Shown piece by piece: positions 43,697 through 52,132 of a stretch of 64,000 nt of DNA. The stretch covers positions 186,001-250,000 of the forward strand of contig OY761615.1 in the NCBI GenBank assembly GCA_963664845.1. Reading direction: 5' to 3'. The notes under the pieces were generated by a model. It was given only the letters and a program-made list of their open reading frames with translations. It was not told the origin of the DNA and did not search any database. Both the position numbers and the translations under genes were made by a program. How positions within the stretch are numbered: the first letter of the stretch is position 1; every line of letters starts with the position of its first letter. This stretch comes from CAIYTF01 sp963664845 (GTDB lineage: Bacteria; Bacteroidota; Ignavibacteria; Ignavibacteriales; Ignavibacteriaceae).

Positions 43697-44926
43697 ATGA
43701 ATGATACCATAAAACCAGTAATAACGGGAAGCGATTCCAAATCGGACGCTTTACCAACGCATGCACCGGATGAAACTGTTCCGGCATTGGTTGAATTGAC
43801 TGCTGAAGAGTATTCCCGTTACAACCGGCATTTGATCCTGCCGGAAGTTGGACCGGAGGGACAGAGAAAGCTTAAAAGTGCCCGTGCGCTCATTGTCGGC
43901 ACCGGAGGGTTGGGTGCTCCTGCAGCAATGTATCTTGCAGCAGCAGGTGTGGGGCATTTGGGCCTCGTCGATTTCGACGAAGTTGATGCGTCCAACCTGC
44001 AAAGACAAATAATTCACGGAACCTCATCAATTGGTATTAGTAAAACCTCCTCTGCCAAAGCACGCCTGAATGACATCAATCCAAATGTAGACATTGAACT
44101 ATATGATGTGAGGCTTTCAAGCGAAAATGCCCTTCAAATAATAAGTGCCTATGACCTGGTGATCGATGCAACCGATAACTTCCCCACCCGATATCTGGTA
44201 AATGATGCATGCGTCCTTCTTGATAAGCCGAATGTTTATGGTTCGGTCTTCCGGTTTGAAGGGCAGGCAAGCGTATTTGGAACAAAAGACAGCACCTGTT
44301 ACCGTTGCCTCTACCCCACTCCTCCAATGCCCGGAACAGTACCATCATGTGCAGAAGGCGGCGTTCTGGGTGTATTGCCGGGCATAATAGGAAGTATTCA
44401 GGCAAATGAAGCCATTAAACTGATTTTAGGTAAGGGAGAAACGCTCGTAAACCGATTGCTCCTTTTTGATGCATGGCAAATGAAATTCAGGGAAATAAAA
44501 ATAAACAGGGATCCAAAGTGTCCCATTTGCGGTGAACATCCGTCAATCCGGGAGTTGATTGACTACGAAGCTTTTTGTGGCATTACTAAAGCCGAAACAG
44601 CAACCAAGAGCGAGATTTCAGCAACCGAACTCAAACGGCTGTTAGACGCGGGTAATGATCTGCAACTCCTTGACGTAAGAGAGCAATTTGAGTTTGAAAT
44701 AGCACGCATTCCCGATGCAAAGCTTATCCCCTTTGGGGAAATTGTCTCACGAATAGCCGAGATAGATCCTAACCGCAGAACAGTGGTAATTTGTAAGCGC
44801 GGAATCAGAAGCGCCAAAGCAATTGCATTGCTAAAACAGGCAGGCTTTAAGGGTGTTCTTATGAATCTTTCCGGCGGCATTATATCCTGGTCAATTGAAG
44901 TGGACGCCAGCGTCCCACAATACTGA
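43697..44926 (+). CDS. MoeB/ThiF-type adenylyltransferase with rhodanese domain
   Basis: A 409-residue E1-like enzyme fused to a rhodanese domain, which activates the C-terminal Gly-Gly of a MoaD/ThiS-like sulfur carrier and supplies sulfur (MoeZ/MOCS3 architecture). The E1 core has YNRHLILPEVGPEGQRKLKSARALIVGTGGLGAPAAMYLAAAG, DFDEVDASNLQRQIIH, DATDNFPTRYLVND and the two zinc Cys pairs CYRCLYP and CPICGE. The rhodanese domain from about residue 313 has LLDVREQFEFEIARI and the active-site loop VICKRGIRSAKA with Cys. The ATG at 43697 is preferred; a longer frame to 43613 overlaps the permease. No moaD or thiS is visible nearby. Confidence 0.93.
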   Translation: MNDTIKPVITGSDSKSDALPTHAPDETVPALVELTAEEYSRYNRHLILPEVGPEGQRKLKSARALIVGTGGLGAPAAMYLAAAGVGHLGLVDFDEVDASNLQRQIIHGTSSIGISKTSSAKARLNDINPNVDIELYDVRLSSENALQIISAYDLVIDATDNFPTRYLVNDACVLLDKPNVYGSVFRFEGQASVFGTKDSTCYRCLYPTPPMPGTVPSCAEGGVLGVLPGIIGSIQANEAIKLILGKGETLVNRLLLFDAWQMKFREIKINRDPKCPICGEHPSIRELIDYEAFCGITKAETATKSEISATELKRLLDAGNDLQLLDVREQFEFEIARIPDAKLIPFGEIVSRIAEIDPNRRTVVICKRGIRSAKAIALLKQAGFKGVLMNLSGGIISWSIEVDASVPQY

Positions 44927-44993
44927 GATTTTGTTCCTGCGTCCTTTACATTCCGTCACAGAACAGCACCGCTACTATATCGGCAAATAAATA

Positions 44994-47900
44994 CTATAAC
45001 GTTTTACTTGCCAGTGTTTTAGTCATAATCCTGGTGATCTGCGATGTGGTATAGGGCTTGGAAATATAGTCCGTACATCCGGCAGCGATAAACTCTTCTT
45101 TATCACCAACCATGGCAAATGCAGTAACAGCCACAATGGGCGTATCCATATAATCCGGCATTTTCCGTATCGCGCGCGTAGTTTCAATCCCATCCGGAGA
45201 GTGTTTCCCAAGATTGATATCCATCATGATGGCAGCATATTGTTTTCTTTGTACCAACTCAAGTGCTTCCTGTGAACTTTTTGCCGTATCGATTCTGCAA
45301 ATTTCTTTTAGCATTAATGAAGCCAAATCAGTTGCAATAGGATCATTTTCCACATAAAGAACCATGGGCAGCCCATGTTTATGTAAAGCCTTCACCGTTA
45401 CCGGTTTAACCTGCGGTATCACTCTTTCATTCTGCTGATTAACTGCAATTGGGAAACGAACAGTAAAAGTTGAACCCTGCCCCAGCGTGCTCTCAACAGC
45501 TATTTCACCTTTTAGCTTTTCAACAAACTTTTTGGTGATAGATAAACCGAGACCGGTTCCTTCAAAACTTCGTCCTTTCCCTTCGCTCACCTGTCGAAAT
45601 TCATCAAAAATTATTCCGTGGTTTTCCTTTGCAATCCCAATGCCGGTATCAATAACCTGAATAACTGCATACTCGGAAAAACCCTTCCGTTCCCGGTAAA
45701 CTTTGACCAGAACCCCGCCGTGATTGCAGTACTTAAGACCATTGTTAATCAAATTATTGATTATCTGCCTGAACATGGTTTCATCCAGATAGAGCTCGAA
45801 CGCTTTAAAAGCTGTTTCCATCTTCACGAAGAGCGAATTCTTTTTGGCAACGGTCTCAAACAGTGTACATACTTCGGCAATGATGCCAATAACATCCACC
45901 ATTGTAATGTTTAATTCCATCTTCCCCGCTTCGATGCGTGACACGTCAAGGATCAGATTCAATGTATCCATAAGCCGCTTTCCACTTAGCCTGATGGTTT
46001 TCGCGTAATTCTGCAGTTTGCTGTCCCTTGCCTGCTCTTCAAGCAATTCCGAATAGCCAAGAATTCCAATCATTGGCGTGCGCAGTTCATGGCTCATATT
46101 GGCCAAAAAACTCGATTTCAAATGACTGGCTTCTTCTGCTTTTTCCTTTGCAATCAACAGTTCTTCACGTGACCTGATTGCTTCAGTTATGTCAGTTGAA
46201 ACACCTATTAGCGCTATCGGGTTTCCCGCTTCATCCTTCACCACTGAAGATGAAACGCTGACAGGAAATTCAGTTCCGTCTTTTCGCGTATCCATCAATT
46301 CACCGCTCCACCCGCCATTGATGGTATCAGTAAGTATCTTGTTAAGTAAATCCGGCGGATTATTGCGCGATACCACAATTTCTATGGATTTTCCTATCAG
46401 TTCCTCTTCGGTGTATCCATAAGCCTTTTTGAATGCTTCATTAACGAACAAAATAACATTGTTTTTGTCAGTTATGGTAACAAATTCACTGATGCTTTTC
46501 ACAGCATGTGCCAAGAGATTTTTTGTTTCTTCTATTAGCCGTTTGGCACTTATATCCGTGTGTGTGCCGGTTATACGCAGTGGTTGGCCCTGCTCATCAT
46601 ACCTGACCACTTTTCCACGGCTGAGAATCCATTTCCACTCCCCGGATTTCATTTTTAAACGTTGTTCAACTTCAAAAACGGAATTCTTTCCTTCATAATG
46701 GGCTGCGAGTTTTTCATAGGTTTTTGGTAAATCCTCGGGATGTACCAAATCACTCCAGTACGTATAAAGTTTTTCAAACTCTTGCGGTGTATAACCCAAA
46801 ATTTCGCACCCGCGCGGACTCATATAGCCCGTTCTGCTTGGGACATTCACGTCCCAGATACCATCATTAGCACCCTCGAGTGCGAAGCGCAGACGTTCTT
46901 CGCTTAGCTGAAGTGCTTCCTCATCCTTTTTCCGTTTTGTCACATCACGAACAACAGCTAAAACCCTTGGCACTCCACCCAGCATTGTGCTTCGTAATGA
47001 GATTTCAGACCAGAAAAGATCACCATTTTTCTTACGTGAATGCCACTCAAAAGTTTGCTGGCTGGAGGATAGTGCTCTGGCAATCTTCTCCTTGGCTTCT
47101 GCAAAGATGAAAGGCGGCACCTCTGAACTGAGAGCCGTGATATCACTGCAAAGCACTTCATCTTTCGAAGCATAGCCATATAAAGAGAGCATCGGATCAT
47201 TAACATCAATGATCTTACCGGTCACAGCTTCATGAACAAAAATAGCCTCGTTTGTGGCATTAAATATTTCGCGATAGTTACGTTCACTCTCAAGGAGTAA
47301 TTCTTTTGCATGCTTACTCTCAGTGATATCAAGAAAGGATGCCATCATACATATGGGGCGGCCATCCGGTGAAAAGACCGTGTTCGCAGTCATTTGCAGA
47401 TAGAGCTTGGTTCCATCTTTTTTTGTGGCAGCAGCTTCGCCAATAAAAGGTTTTCCCGCCTGCAGAGCTTCCATTACCTCAGATACCTGCTGACGATAAT
47501 CGGCAAATTCCGAAATCGGTTTCCCCATAATTTCTTCACGGGAATACCCCCACAACTGAAGGTAGGCTCTGTTGGCAAAAATGAGCGCCCCCGTCAAGTC
47601 TGCCAATCCAATTGCACTGATTGCCGAGTCAAGAGCAAAATCTTTAATTCTAAGCTGTTCTTCAGCTTTTATATGTTCTGAAATATCAGTTATCGTGCCT
47701 ATATAACCGACAATATTCCCATTTTTATCCTCTTGCGGAACGGCCTGCCCTATAACCCAGGCAATGGTCCCGTCTTTGTGAAGAAACCGGTATTCGGCGG
47801 TAGAAACCACCTGTTGATTTGCATCCTGCTGCCATTTTACCGATATCTTTTCCATATCATCCGGATGAATCGCTTTTACCCAGCCATCACCCATGGCCTC

Positions 47901-48674
47901 CTCGAACAGCAGTTGCGATATTTCACACCATTTGGGATTTACATATCGGGTACTGCCTTCTGCATCTGTCCGGAATATGCCAACCGGGGCCACTTCCGCA
48001 AGAATCTTGAAACTTTGTTCACTGGCTCTGAGTGCTTCTTCAATCTGTTTATGACTGGTGATGTCTTCCACAGTCCCATCATAATACAACACCTTTCCAT
48101 TGCAGTCATTAATACAGATGGCACTCTCCCGAACGTTAATTATCGTCCCGTCCTTCTTTGGCCATGTGGTTTCAAGTCCGACAATGCTGCCATTTTTCTC
48201 AATTTCCTGACAGAATTTAGTTCTTGGGTACACACGCTCAATATCTGCAACTCCAAGATTACGTGTTTTAAGATCATCCTCGCTATCAAATCCCAGCATG
48301 CGAACCAGTGCCGGATTTACAAAAAGTATTCTGCCTTCCGGCGTGCTTCGGTAGACTCCAATAGTAGAGTTCTCAAGAACGGTATGGTATCGCACCTCAT
48401 CATCGCCGGGTTTTTCGCCCGTCAGTGCAGATGGAGGGTTACCGGGTTCAGAAATATATTCGGTGTGTTTTTCCGACAGATCAGCAAATGCGCGCAATTC
48501 TGTTGAAAGCAGATCCACTTCCGCCTTCATTATTTGCAATTCAGAAACCAGAGATGCATGACTGTAGTTGGTATAATTGTTTTTGGAATCCTTCGCAAAA
48601 GCGGCAGAAACCTCTTCTGCTTTTTGCCGAAGGACTTTTGGGTCCAAATACCGTGACTTCGTCTTCTTTTTCAT
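44994..48674 (-). CDS. Six-PAS soluble hybrid histidine kinase
   Basis: A 1226-residue hybrid sensor kinase with no signal peptide or membrane segment, so it is cytosolic. Six PAS/PAC units can be read in order (for example FVNPALVRMLGFDSEDDL, YVNPKWCEISQLLFEEAM, ANRAYLQLWGYSREEI, DVNDPMLSLYGYASKDEV, SPRGCEILGYTPQEFE, VNEAFKKAYGYTEEEL), covering about residues 95-840. The transmitter has the H box FLANMSHELRTPMIG with His862, N box QIINNLINNGLKY, and G boxes DTGIGIAKEN and GTGLGLSI. A receiver domain (about 1102-1220) carries the phospho-acceptor Asp1152 in AIMMDINLG and Lys in DYISKPYT. There is no HPt or output domain, so signalling must pass to another protein. No partner regulator is adjacent. 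Confidence 0.96.
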   Translation of the reverse strand: MKKKTKSRYLDPKVLRQKAEEVSAAFAKDSKNNYTNYSHASLVSELQIMKAEVDLLSTELRAFADLSEKHTEYISEPGNPPSALTGEKPGDDEVRYHTVLENSTIGVYRSTPEGRILFVNPALVRMLGFDSEDDLKTRNLGVADIERVYPRTKFCQEIEKNGSIVGLETTWPKKDGTIINVRESAICINDCNGKVLYYDGTVEDITSHKQIEEALRASEQSFKILAEVAPVGIFRTDAEGSTRYVNPKWCEISQLLFEEAMGDGWVKAIHPDDMEKISVKWQQDANQQVVSTAEYRFLHKDGTIAWVIGQAVPQEDKNGNIVGYIGTITDISEHIKAEEQLRIKDFALDSAISAIGLADLTGALIFANRAYLQLWGYSREEIMGKPISEFADYRQQVSEVMEALQAGKPFIGEAAATKKDGTKLYLQMTANTVFSPDGRPICMMASFLDITESKHAKELLLESERNYREIFNATNEAIFVHEAVTGKIIDVNDPMLSLYGYASKDEVLCSDITALSSEVPPFIFAEAKEKIARALSSSQQTFEWHSRKKNGDLFWSEISLRSTMLGGVPRVLAVVRDVTKRKKDEEALQLSEERLRFALEGANDGIWDVNVPSRTGYMSPRGCEILGYTPQEFEKLYTYWSDLVHPEDLPKTYEKLAAHYEGKNSVFEVEQRLKMKSGEWKWILSRGKVVRYDEQGQPLRITGTHTDISAKRLIEETKNLLAHAVKSISEFVTITDKNNVILFVNEAFKKAYGYTEEELIGKSIEIVVSRNNPPDLLNKILTDTINGGWSGELMDTRKDGTEFPVSVSSSVVKDEAGNPIALIGVSTDITEAIRSREELLIAKEKAEEASHLKSSFLANMSHELRTPMIGILGYSELLEEQARDSKLQNYAKTIRLSGKRLMDTLNLILDVSRIEAGKMELNITMVDVIGIIAEVCTLFETVAKKNSLFVKMETAFKAFELYLDETMFRQIINNLINNGLKYCNHGGVLVKVYRERKGFSEYAVIQVIDTGIGIAKENHGIIFDEFRQVSEGKGRSFEGTGLGLSITKKFVEKLKGEIAVESTLGQGSTFTVRFPIAVNQQNERVIPQVKPVTVKALHKHGLPMVLYVENDPIATDLASLMLKEICRIDTAKSSQEALELVQRKQYAAIMMDINLGKHSPDGIETTRAIRKMPDYMDTPIVAVTAFAMVGDKEEFIAAGCTDYISKPYTTSQITRIMTKTLASKTL

Positions 48675-49041
48675 TAAACTGTAGCAATAATCTGATCAAA
48701 TAGATGTCTGCATAGAATATGTCAGATAAAACTCAACATCTCCCGCCGAGTGTCTGAAACTATAACTGCACATTCCACCGCGATATATTATCGAAAATAA
48801 GGTCTTCGTTTTACAGGGCAGAAAAAAATCGCCGGTTCAGGCCATTTGTTGAACCCGAGTTCCGCAGGTGCGACAGATCAGATAAAACCGAATTACCAAA
48901 TCCCAAAAAAATCGTCCCCACAGCACTCAAACGCACCTATTCATTTCTTTGCTACAATAATGTCAACCCCTCGGGTTTTCACGGCAATAGCCCTGCTAAT
49001 AAAAATTCATCTTGAACATATTAACTTCCGGCTCGAAACCA

Positions 49042-49106
49042 GCCCCGAAGGGGCGGAATTATTGTAGCAACATTTTAATGAAGTCAGTCCGGAGCCCTGA
49101 AGGGGC
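49042..49106. repeat. Tandem pair of GAA-loop palindromic repeats
   Basis: Two hairpins of the form GCCCC-GAA-GGGGC (49042-49054) and GCCCT-GAA-GGGGC (49094-49106) are 52 bases apart, each followed by GGAAT and a similar tail (ATTGTAGC / CGTTCCAGC). Such tandem GC-hairpins are seen as dispersed repetitive elements in Bacteroidota and Chlorobiota genomes and are often mis-translated as SPEGAE- or PKGRNYC-type peptides. They lie in the 571-base gap 48675-49245, which holds no gene. A degraded copy may be at 3546-3578. Confidence 0.75.
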
Positions 49107-49245
49107 GGAATCGTTCCAGCTGCGCCCGACCTCCTTATTTTTGGACACCGCATATTGCCCAAAGTTTCCGGCTTACTATAACCATTTGATAACAGACATT
49201 TCATTATCTTTGAAAAAACGTTATTCAATTTGTCAGGATGTTTGG

Positions 49246-50838
49246 ATGTCTCCACGAAAAATACTCTGTTTCCTTTTAATTTTCTCAGCAATACAGTATG
49301 CGCAACCGAAACTGGTAGTAGGTATTGTCGTCGATCAGATGCGGTATGATTTTCTTTTCCGGTTCAGGAATAATTTCGCAGAGGGCGGCTTCAATCGTTT
49401 AATGAACGAAGGAACAAATTTCACGTTCGCCCATTATAATTATATCCCCACCAAAACCGCCCCCGGACACGCCTCTGTATTTACCGGAACTACTCCTTTT
49501 TATCATGGTATAATCGGCAATGACTGGTACAGCCATGAACTTAAAAGGAACATCGGTTGCACTGAGGATAAGCGATATAACGGCCTTGGCGGACCGGATC
49601 AGATGTCTCCGCTCAATATGCTCACATCAACAATTACCGATCAGCTTAAAATTTCGAATAACGGGCGTTCAAAAGTAATTTCAATCAGCATTAAGGATCG
49701 TGGCGCTATACTTCCCGGTGGCAGAATGGCCGATGCGGCCTATTGGTACACATCGGAAAATGGAAATTTCATGTCGTCCACCTATTACATGAAAGAACTT
49801 CCCAAGTGGGTCAACGATTTCAATGCACAGAAACTGGCTGCAAAATATGCTGACAGTGTATGGACGCTTTCAAAGCCGATGGAAAATTACAGAAACAGTT
49901 TCCCTGACGAGAATCCTTATGAAGCTGATGTTTTTTCGGAAAACGGAACAACATTCCCACACTCACTGAAAAATGTAAAAGAAAAGAACAAGCTGGAAAT
50001 AGTGAAAAACACTCCCTCCGGCAATCAAATACTGGTCGACTTCGCAAAAGCATCTGTGCAAAACGAAATGCTGGGCCAGCATGAGGTTCCGGATTTTCTT
50101 ACTATAAGTTTTTCATCAACCGATTATGTTGGTCATGCCTATGGACCAAATTCTGTTGAAATACATGACATGTTTATCAAATTGGATAGTCAAATTGCAG
50201 ATTTGTTGGAGTTTCTGGATAAATCGGTGGGTAAGGGAAATTACGTTATGTTCCTCACCGCCGATCATGGTGTGGACGAAACACCTGGATGGGGAAATGT
50301 GAAACTGAAACAGGGCTTTTCCAACAAAAGCTTAACCAAAGCCGTTAAAGAATTTGCAAAAACAACTTATAATACCGACAATCTGATTGAAGAATACAGT
50401 AACCGGCAATTCTTTCTCAATGACTCACTTATGGCTGCCAATAAACTGAATCAGAAGGAAGTGAGACAAAATATTGCCGAATTCGTCAGAGTAAAATACC
50501 CTGCCGTGTTCACAGTCTCCACGCGCGATGAGTTGGCAGGGAAATGGGCATCACGCATTCCCGAGAACCCACTCTTGAATGGCTTCAACCAAAGTCGTTC
50601 AGGCGATATTCTGGTTGAGCTCTCTCCATTCTACGATTTTGACAACGGTAAGGAAAAAGCGAATCACAGTTCAGCATTTACCTATGACACTCACGTTCCA
50701 CTCCTGTTTTATGGATGGGGAATTAAAAGAGCGCAAATTGCCGATCCCGTTTATGTTGTCGATATAGCAGCCACTGTCGCTGACTTATTGAAGATCACTG
50801 AGCCTTCAGGGTGTATCGGGATACCTATAATTAAATAG
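49246..50838 (+). CDS. PafA-like alkaline phosphatase superfamily protein
   Basis: A 530-residue exported phosphatase or phosphodiesterase. The ATG at 49246 opens a signal peptide (MSPRKILCFLLIFSAIQYAQ); the longer frame to 49012 only translates the repeat pair upstream. The alkaline-phosphatase core is visible: metal-binding Asp in GIVVDQMRYDFL, the Thr nucleophile region NYIPTKTAPGHASVFTGTTPF, DWYSHELKRNIGC with the active-site region typical of PafA, SFSSTDYVGHAYGPNS with metal Asp/His, and FLTADHGVDETP with Asp-His. PafA-type enzymes of Bacteroidota are phosphate monoesterases working in the periplasm or outer membrane. The methyltransferase begins 52 bases downstream. Confidence 0.92.
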   Translation: MSPRKILCFLLIFSAIQYAQPKLVVGIVVDQMRYDFLFRFRNNFAEGGFNRLMNEGTNFTFAHYNYIPTKTAPGHASVFTGTTPFYHGIIGNDWYSHELKRNIGCTEDKRYNGLGGPDQMSPLNMLTSTITDQLKISNNGRSKVISISIKDRGAILPGGRMADAAYWYTSENGNFMSSTYYMKELPKWVNDFNAQKLAAKYADSVWTLSKPMENYRNSFPDENPYEADVFSENGTTFPHSLKNVKEKNKLEIVKNTPSGNQILVDFAKASVQNEMLGQHEVPDFLTISFSSTDYVGHAYGPNSVEIHDMFIKLDSQIADLLEFLDKSVGKGNYVMFLTADHGVDETPGWGNVKLKQGFSNKSLTKAVKEFAKTTYNTDNLIEEYSNRQFFLNDSLMAANKLNQKEVRQNIAEFVRVKYPAVFTVSTRDELAGKWASRIPENPLLNGFNQSRSGDILVELSPFYDFDNGKEKANHSSAFTYDTHVPLLFYGWGIKRAQIADPVYVVDIAATVADLLKITEPSGCIGIPIIK

Positions 50839-50890
50839 CTCATAAAAACAGATTCAATAACTCTATTTTATGTAAAGAAACAGGATCTAC

Positions 50891-51727
50891 ATGCAAGCAT
50901 ACCTGACATCTAAAATTGATTTATCTTCACCGGGAACAGCATCATCTTGTGATGAGCTGTCTCTTTGGTCGTCATATCCGGGTGCACTTCTTCTGGATGC
51001 AATCACCTTCAAAGAAGATGCACGCATTCTGGACATCGGATTCGGTACCGGTTTTCCGCTGATTGAGATCGCACAGCGGTTCGGCCCGTCTGCCTCCGTT
51101 TTCGGAATTGACCCATGGGAATCGGCAACCCAAAGAGCTAAAGAAAAAATTGACCTGATGGGTATCGAAAATATTTCATTGCTGAATGGATATGCAGAAA
51201 GGCTCCCCTTCCCTGACGGGCATTTCGATCTTATTGTTTCCAACATGGGATTGAACAATGTTGCTGACCAGCTTCAGGTAATGAAGGAATGTTTCAGAAC
51301 AGCAAAAACCGGATCACAAATGGTCTTCACCGTTAACCTTCCCGCTTCAATGAAAGAATTTTATGCCGTCTATAAACAGTCGTTGTTGGATCTTGGGTTA
51401 CAAGCATATCTAGGAAAGATGCTGGAGCACATTAAGCACAAAAGGAAATCATTTGCTGAAAACACCGATCTCATAAAGAAAAGTGGCTATACCCTGAATG
51501 CTGTCCGGAAACAAAATTATACCATGAAATTCCTTAACGGCACTGCCTATTTGAATCACTATTTCACAAAATTGGCATTTCTGGAAAGCTGGGTTACCAT
51601 AGTACCGGAACAGAACATTACTGAGTTTTTTGCTCTTCTCGAGAACAGACTAAACGACGTTGCCAAAGCACATGGTTGTCTGGAGCTGTCGATTCCGCTT
51701 GTTTGTTTTGATTGTAAAAAGCCCTGA
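50891..51727 (+). CDS. SAM-dependent methyltransferase, substrate unknown
   Basis: A 278-residue class I methyltransferase. Motif I is ARILDIGFGTGFPLIEIAQRFG (about residues 49-70), followed by a motif II-like acidic residue after VFGIDPWESAT, and a motif IV DGHFDLIVSNMGLNNV (about 107-122). The second half is helical and may hold the substrate site (SLLDLGLQAYLGKMLEHIKHKRKSFAEN). The distribution of residues resembles ubiquinone/menaquinone-type or arsenite-type methyltransferases only weakly; no substrate can be named. It follows the PafA-like gene by 52 bases on the same strand. Confidence 0.85.
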   Translation: MQAYLTSKIDLSSPGTASSCDELSLWSSYPGALLLDAITFKEDARILDIGFGTGFPLIEIAQRFGPSASVFGIDPWESATQRAKEKIDLMGIENISLLNGYAERLPFPDGHFDLIVSNMGLNNVADQLQVMKECFRTAKTGSQMVFTVNLPASMKEFYAVYKQSLLDLGLQAYLGKMLEHIKHKRKSFAENTDLIKKSGYTLNAVRKQNYTMKFLNGTAYLNHYFTKLAFLESWVTIVPEQNITEFFALLENRLNDVAKAHGCLELSIPLVCFDCKKP

Positions 51728-51894
51728 GCAACATAAACCGATGTCCGCATACTCTACGGTGCTCAACACCATCAGATAACCTTTTTCCGGTTTCCTGACG
51801 CATTCGAACGCTGCCCATCCACTAAACCTGTTAGGAAACACGGGGAAAGAGGTTGATTTGACTCATTTGCATAAAAATACAGAGAATTGATCAA

Positions 51895-52044
51895 ATAATT
51901 CCCTATTTGCCCTTTATTTTGTATAATTCCCTGAAATATTTACGTTTTTTGCACAAAATATTCGCAATTCACTTGATATTATTTCAATAAAATCATAAAT
52001 TCCCTTAAAATCTATAACATTCAGGATAATTACCTTATTTATTT
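51895..52044 (+). promoter_or_regulatory. Direct-repeat array and composite element upstream of gltB
   Basis: The 405-base gap 51728-52132 holds no gene. Within 240 bases of the gltB ATG lie ATAATTCCCT (51895-51904), ATAATTCCCT (51923-51932), ATAAATTCCCT (51995-52005) and ATAATTACCT (52026-52035). The second is part of the composite AATTCCCT, six bases, TTTACGTTT (51925-51947), also found upstream of the PFOR gene. Repeated sites suggest cooperative binding of a regulator of nitrogen and carbon metabolism. The sequence is AT-rich, so chance recurrence must be tested. Confidence 0.42.
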
Positions 52045-52132
52045 AGGAAATGATGGCTACACAAGAATATATTATTAGTTTTATACACTCATATAGTTTA
52101 GAAACCGGTGCCAGTAAAGGAGATGCATTCCC

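Noticed and set aside
49012..49245. N-terminal extension of the PafA-like phosphatase
   Set aside because: It translates the GAA-loop hairpin repeats, while a signal peptide starts cleanly at 49246.
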